Origin: Rhodococcoides corynebacterioides NBRC 14404
Lineage (GTDB): Bacteria; Actinomycetota; Actinomycetes; Mycobacteriales; Mycobacteriaceae
Length of the DNA: 64,000 nucleotides
Reading direction: 5' to 3'
Assembly (NCBI RefSeq): GCF_001894765.1
Contig: NZ_BCWV01000008.1
Location: 117,278-181,277, forward strand
A program made the translations under genes and the position numbers. The notes under the pieces were generated by a model that did not search any database, was not told the origin of the DNA, and saw nothing but the letters and a program-made list of their open reading frames with translations. Shown piece by piece: positions 63,873 through 64,000 of this stretch (position 1 is its first letter; each line of letters starts with the position of its first letter).

Positions 63873-64000
63873 TCAGGTTATGGCCTCGGCAGGGAACAAT
63901 TCGCTCAGCCGGTACGGCGTGGAGGACACCGGCATCTTGAAAAGCCGGAGGAACTGCGCGATCGGCAGAGGAGCTTCGTACGAATGACGGGGACCCGTCC
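63873..64000 (-). CDS. Possible C-terminus of a minus-strand gene continuing beyond the window
   Basis: From the right edge, 41 codons stay open and read like protein (SYEAPLPIAQFLRLFKMP, then SSTPYRLSELFPAEAIT) before TGA at 63873-63875. I do not recognise the family. It is too short to be sure it is coding. Confidence 0.3.
   Translation of the reverse strand, partial: TGPRHSYEAPLPIAQFLRLFKMPVSSTPYRLSELFPAEAIT

Overview
The window reads as chromosome of a high-GC actinobacterium, most likely a Rhodococcus-type member of the Mycobacteriales. The reasons are strong G/C bias at third codon positions, frequent GTG starts, ATGA/GTGA gene overlaps, a monomeric NADP isocitrate dehydrogenase, many acyl-CoA enzymes, several apparently leaderless genes, and promoters resembling the PafBC (RecA-NDp) DNA-damage class of mycobacteria. 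The genus is an inference from style; no rRNA or other marker gene is present.

Layout. 1-6468: a D-amino-acid operon (zinc/PLP deaminase end, N-acyl-D-amino-acid deacylase, KDPG-aldolase-like protein, GntP permease, alpha/beta hydrolase, FAD-linked oxidase). 6653-10773: an orphan LuxR-type HTH protein, a DUF559 nuclease-like gene bracketed by two 68-nt palindromes, DUF4262, a large unknown protein and an HD hydrolase. 10770-15909 (minus): amidase and hydantoinase B and A, divergent from a GntR regulator. 17150-23215: MaoC hydratase, class III CoA-transferase, MmgE/PrpD, acyl-CoA dehydrogenase, CitE-type lyase and thioesterase, consistent with breakdown of a branched C5-type dicarboxylate. 23203-26323 (minus): AtuA pair and CitMHS transporter, divergent from a LysR regulator. 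27355-37879: acyl-CoA ligases, a frameshifted hydrolase, a DHFR-like reductase, an SNF2-type helicase with a damage-type promoter, a Baeyer-Villiger-type monooxygenase, nitroreductase and TetR. 39051-40298: a second palindrome-bracketed gene of unknown function. 40362-45917: isocitrate dehydrogenase, a GNAT/MFS pair, a small membrane protein and a paralogue of the 8.6-kb unknown protein. 45955-46356: toxin-antitoxin debris. 46367-54762: a sugar-acid-like catabolic operon, its LacI regulator and a three-gene ABC importer, tied together by identical operators. 54855-58554: CinA, a DHA2 efflux pump and its TetR.

58558-61378 is a decayed second copy of the 53.7-55.9 kb segment (importer end, terminator, cinA). 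Between its terminator and cinA remnants sits an intact, less GC-rich gene for a PDDEXK nuclease with a RAMA-like C-terminus; a NYN/LOTUS-type protein follows on the minus strand. This right end looks like a small accessory or defence patch.

The two most unusual signals are (i) two unrelated single genes each tightly bracketed by its own pair of equal-length palindromes (68 nt and 47 nt), and (ii) four promoters of the form TGTCG[GT]-N2-N8-NAnnnT, one driving one of those genes and one driving the helicase. All functions come from reading motifs in the sequence; no database search was run.
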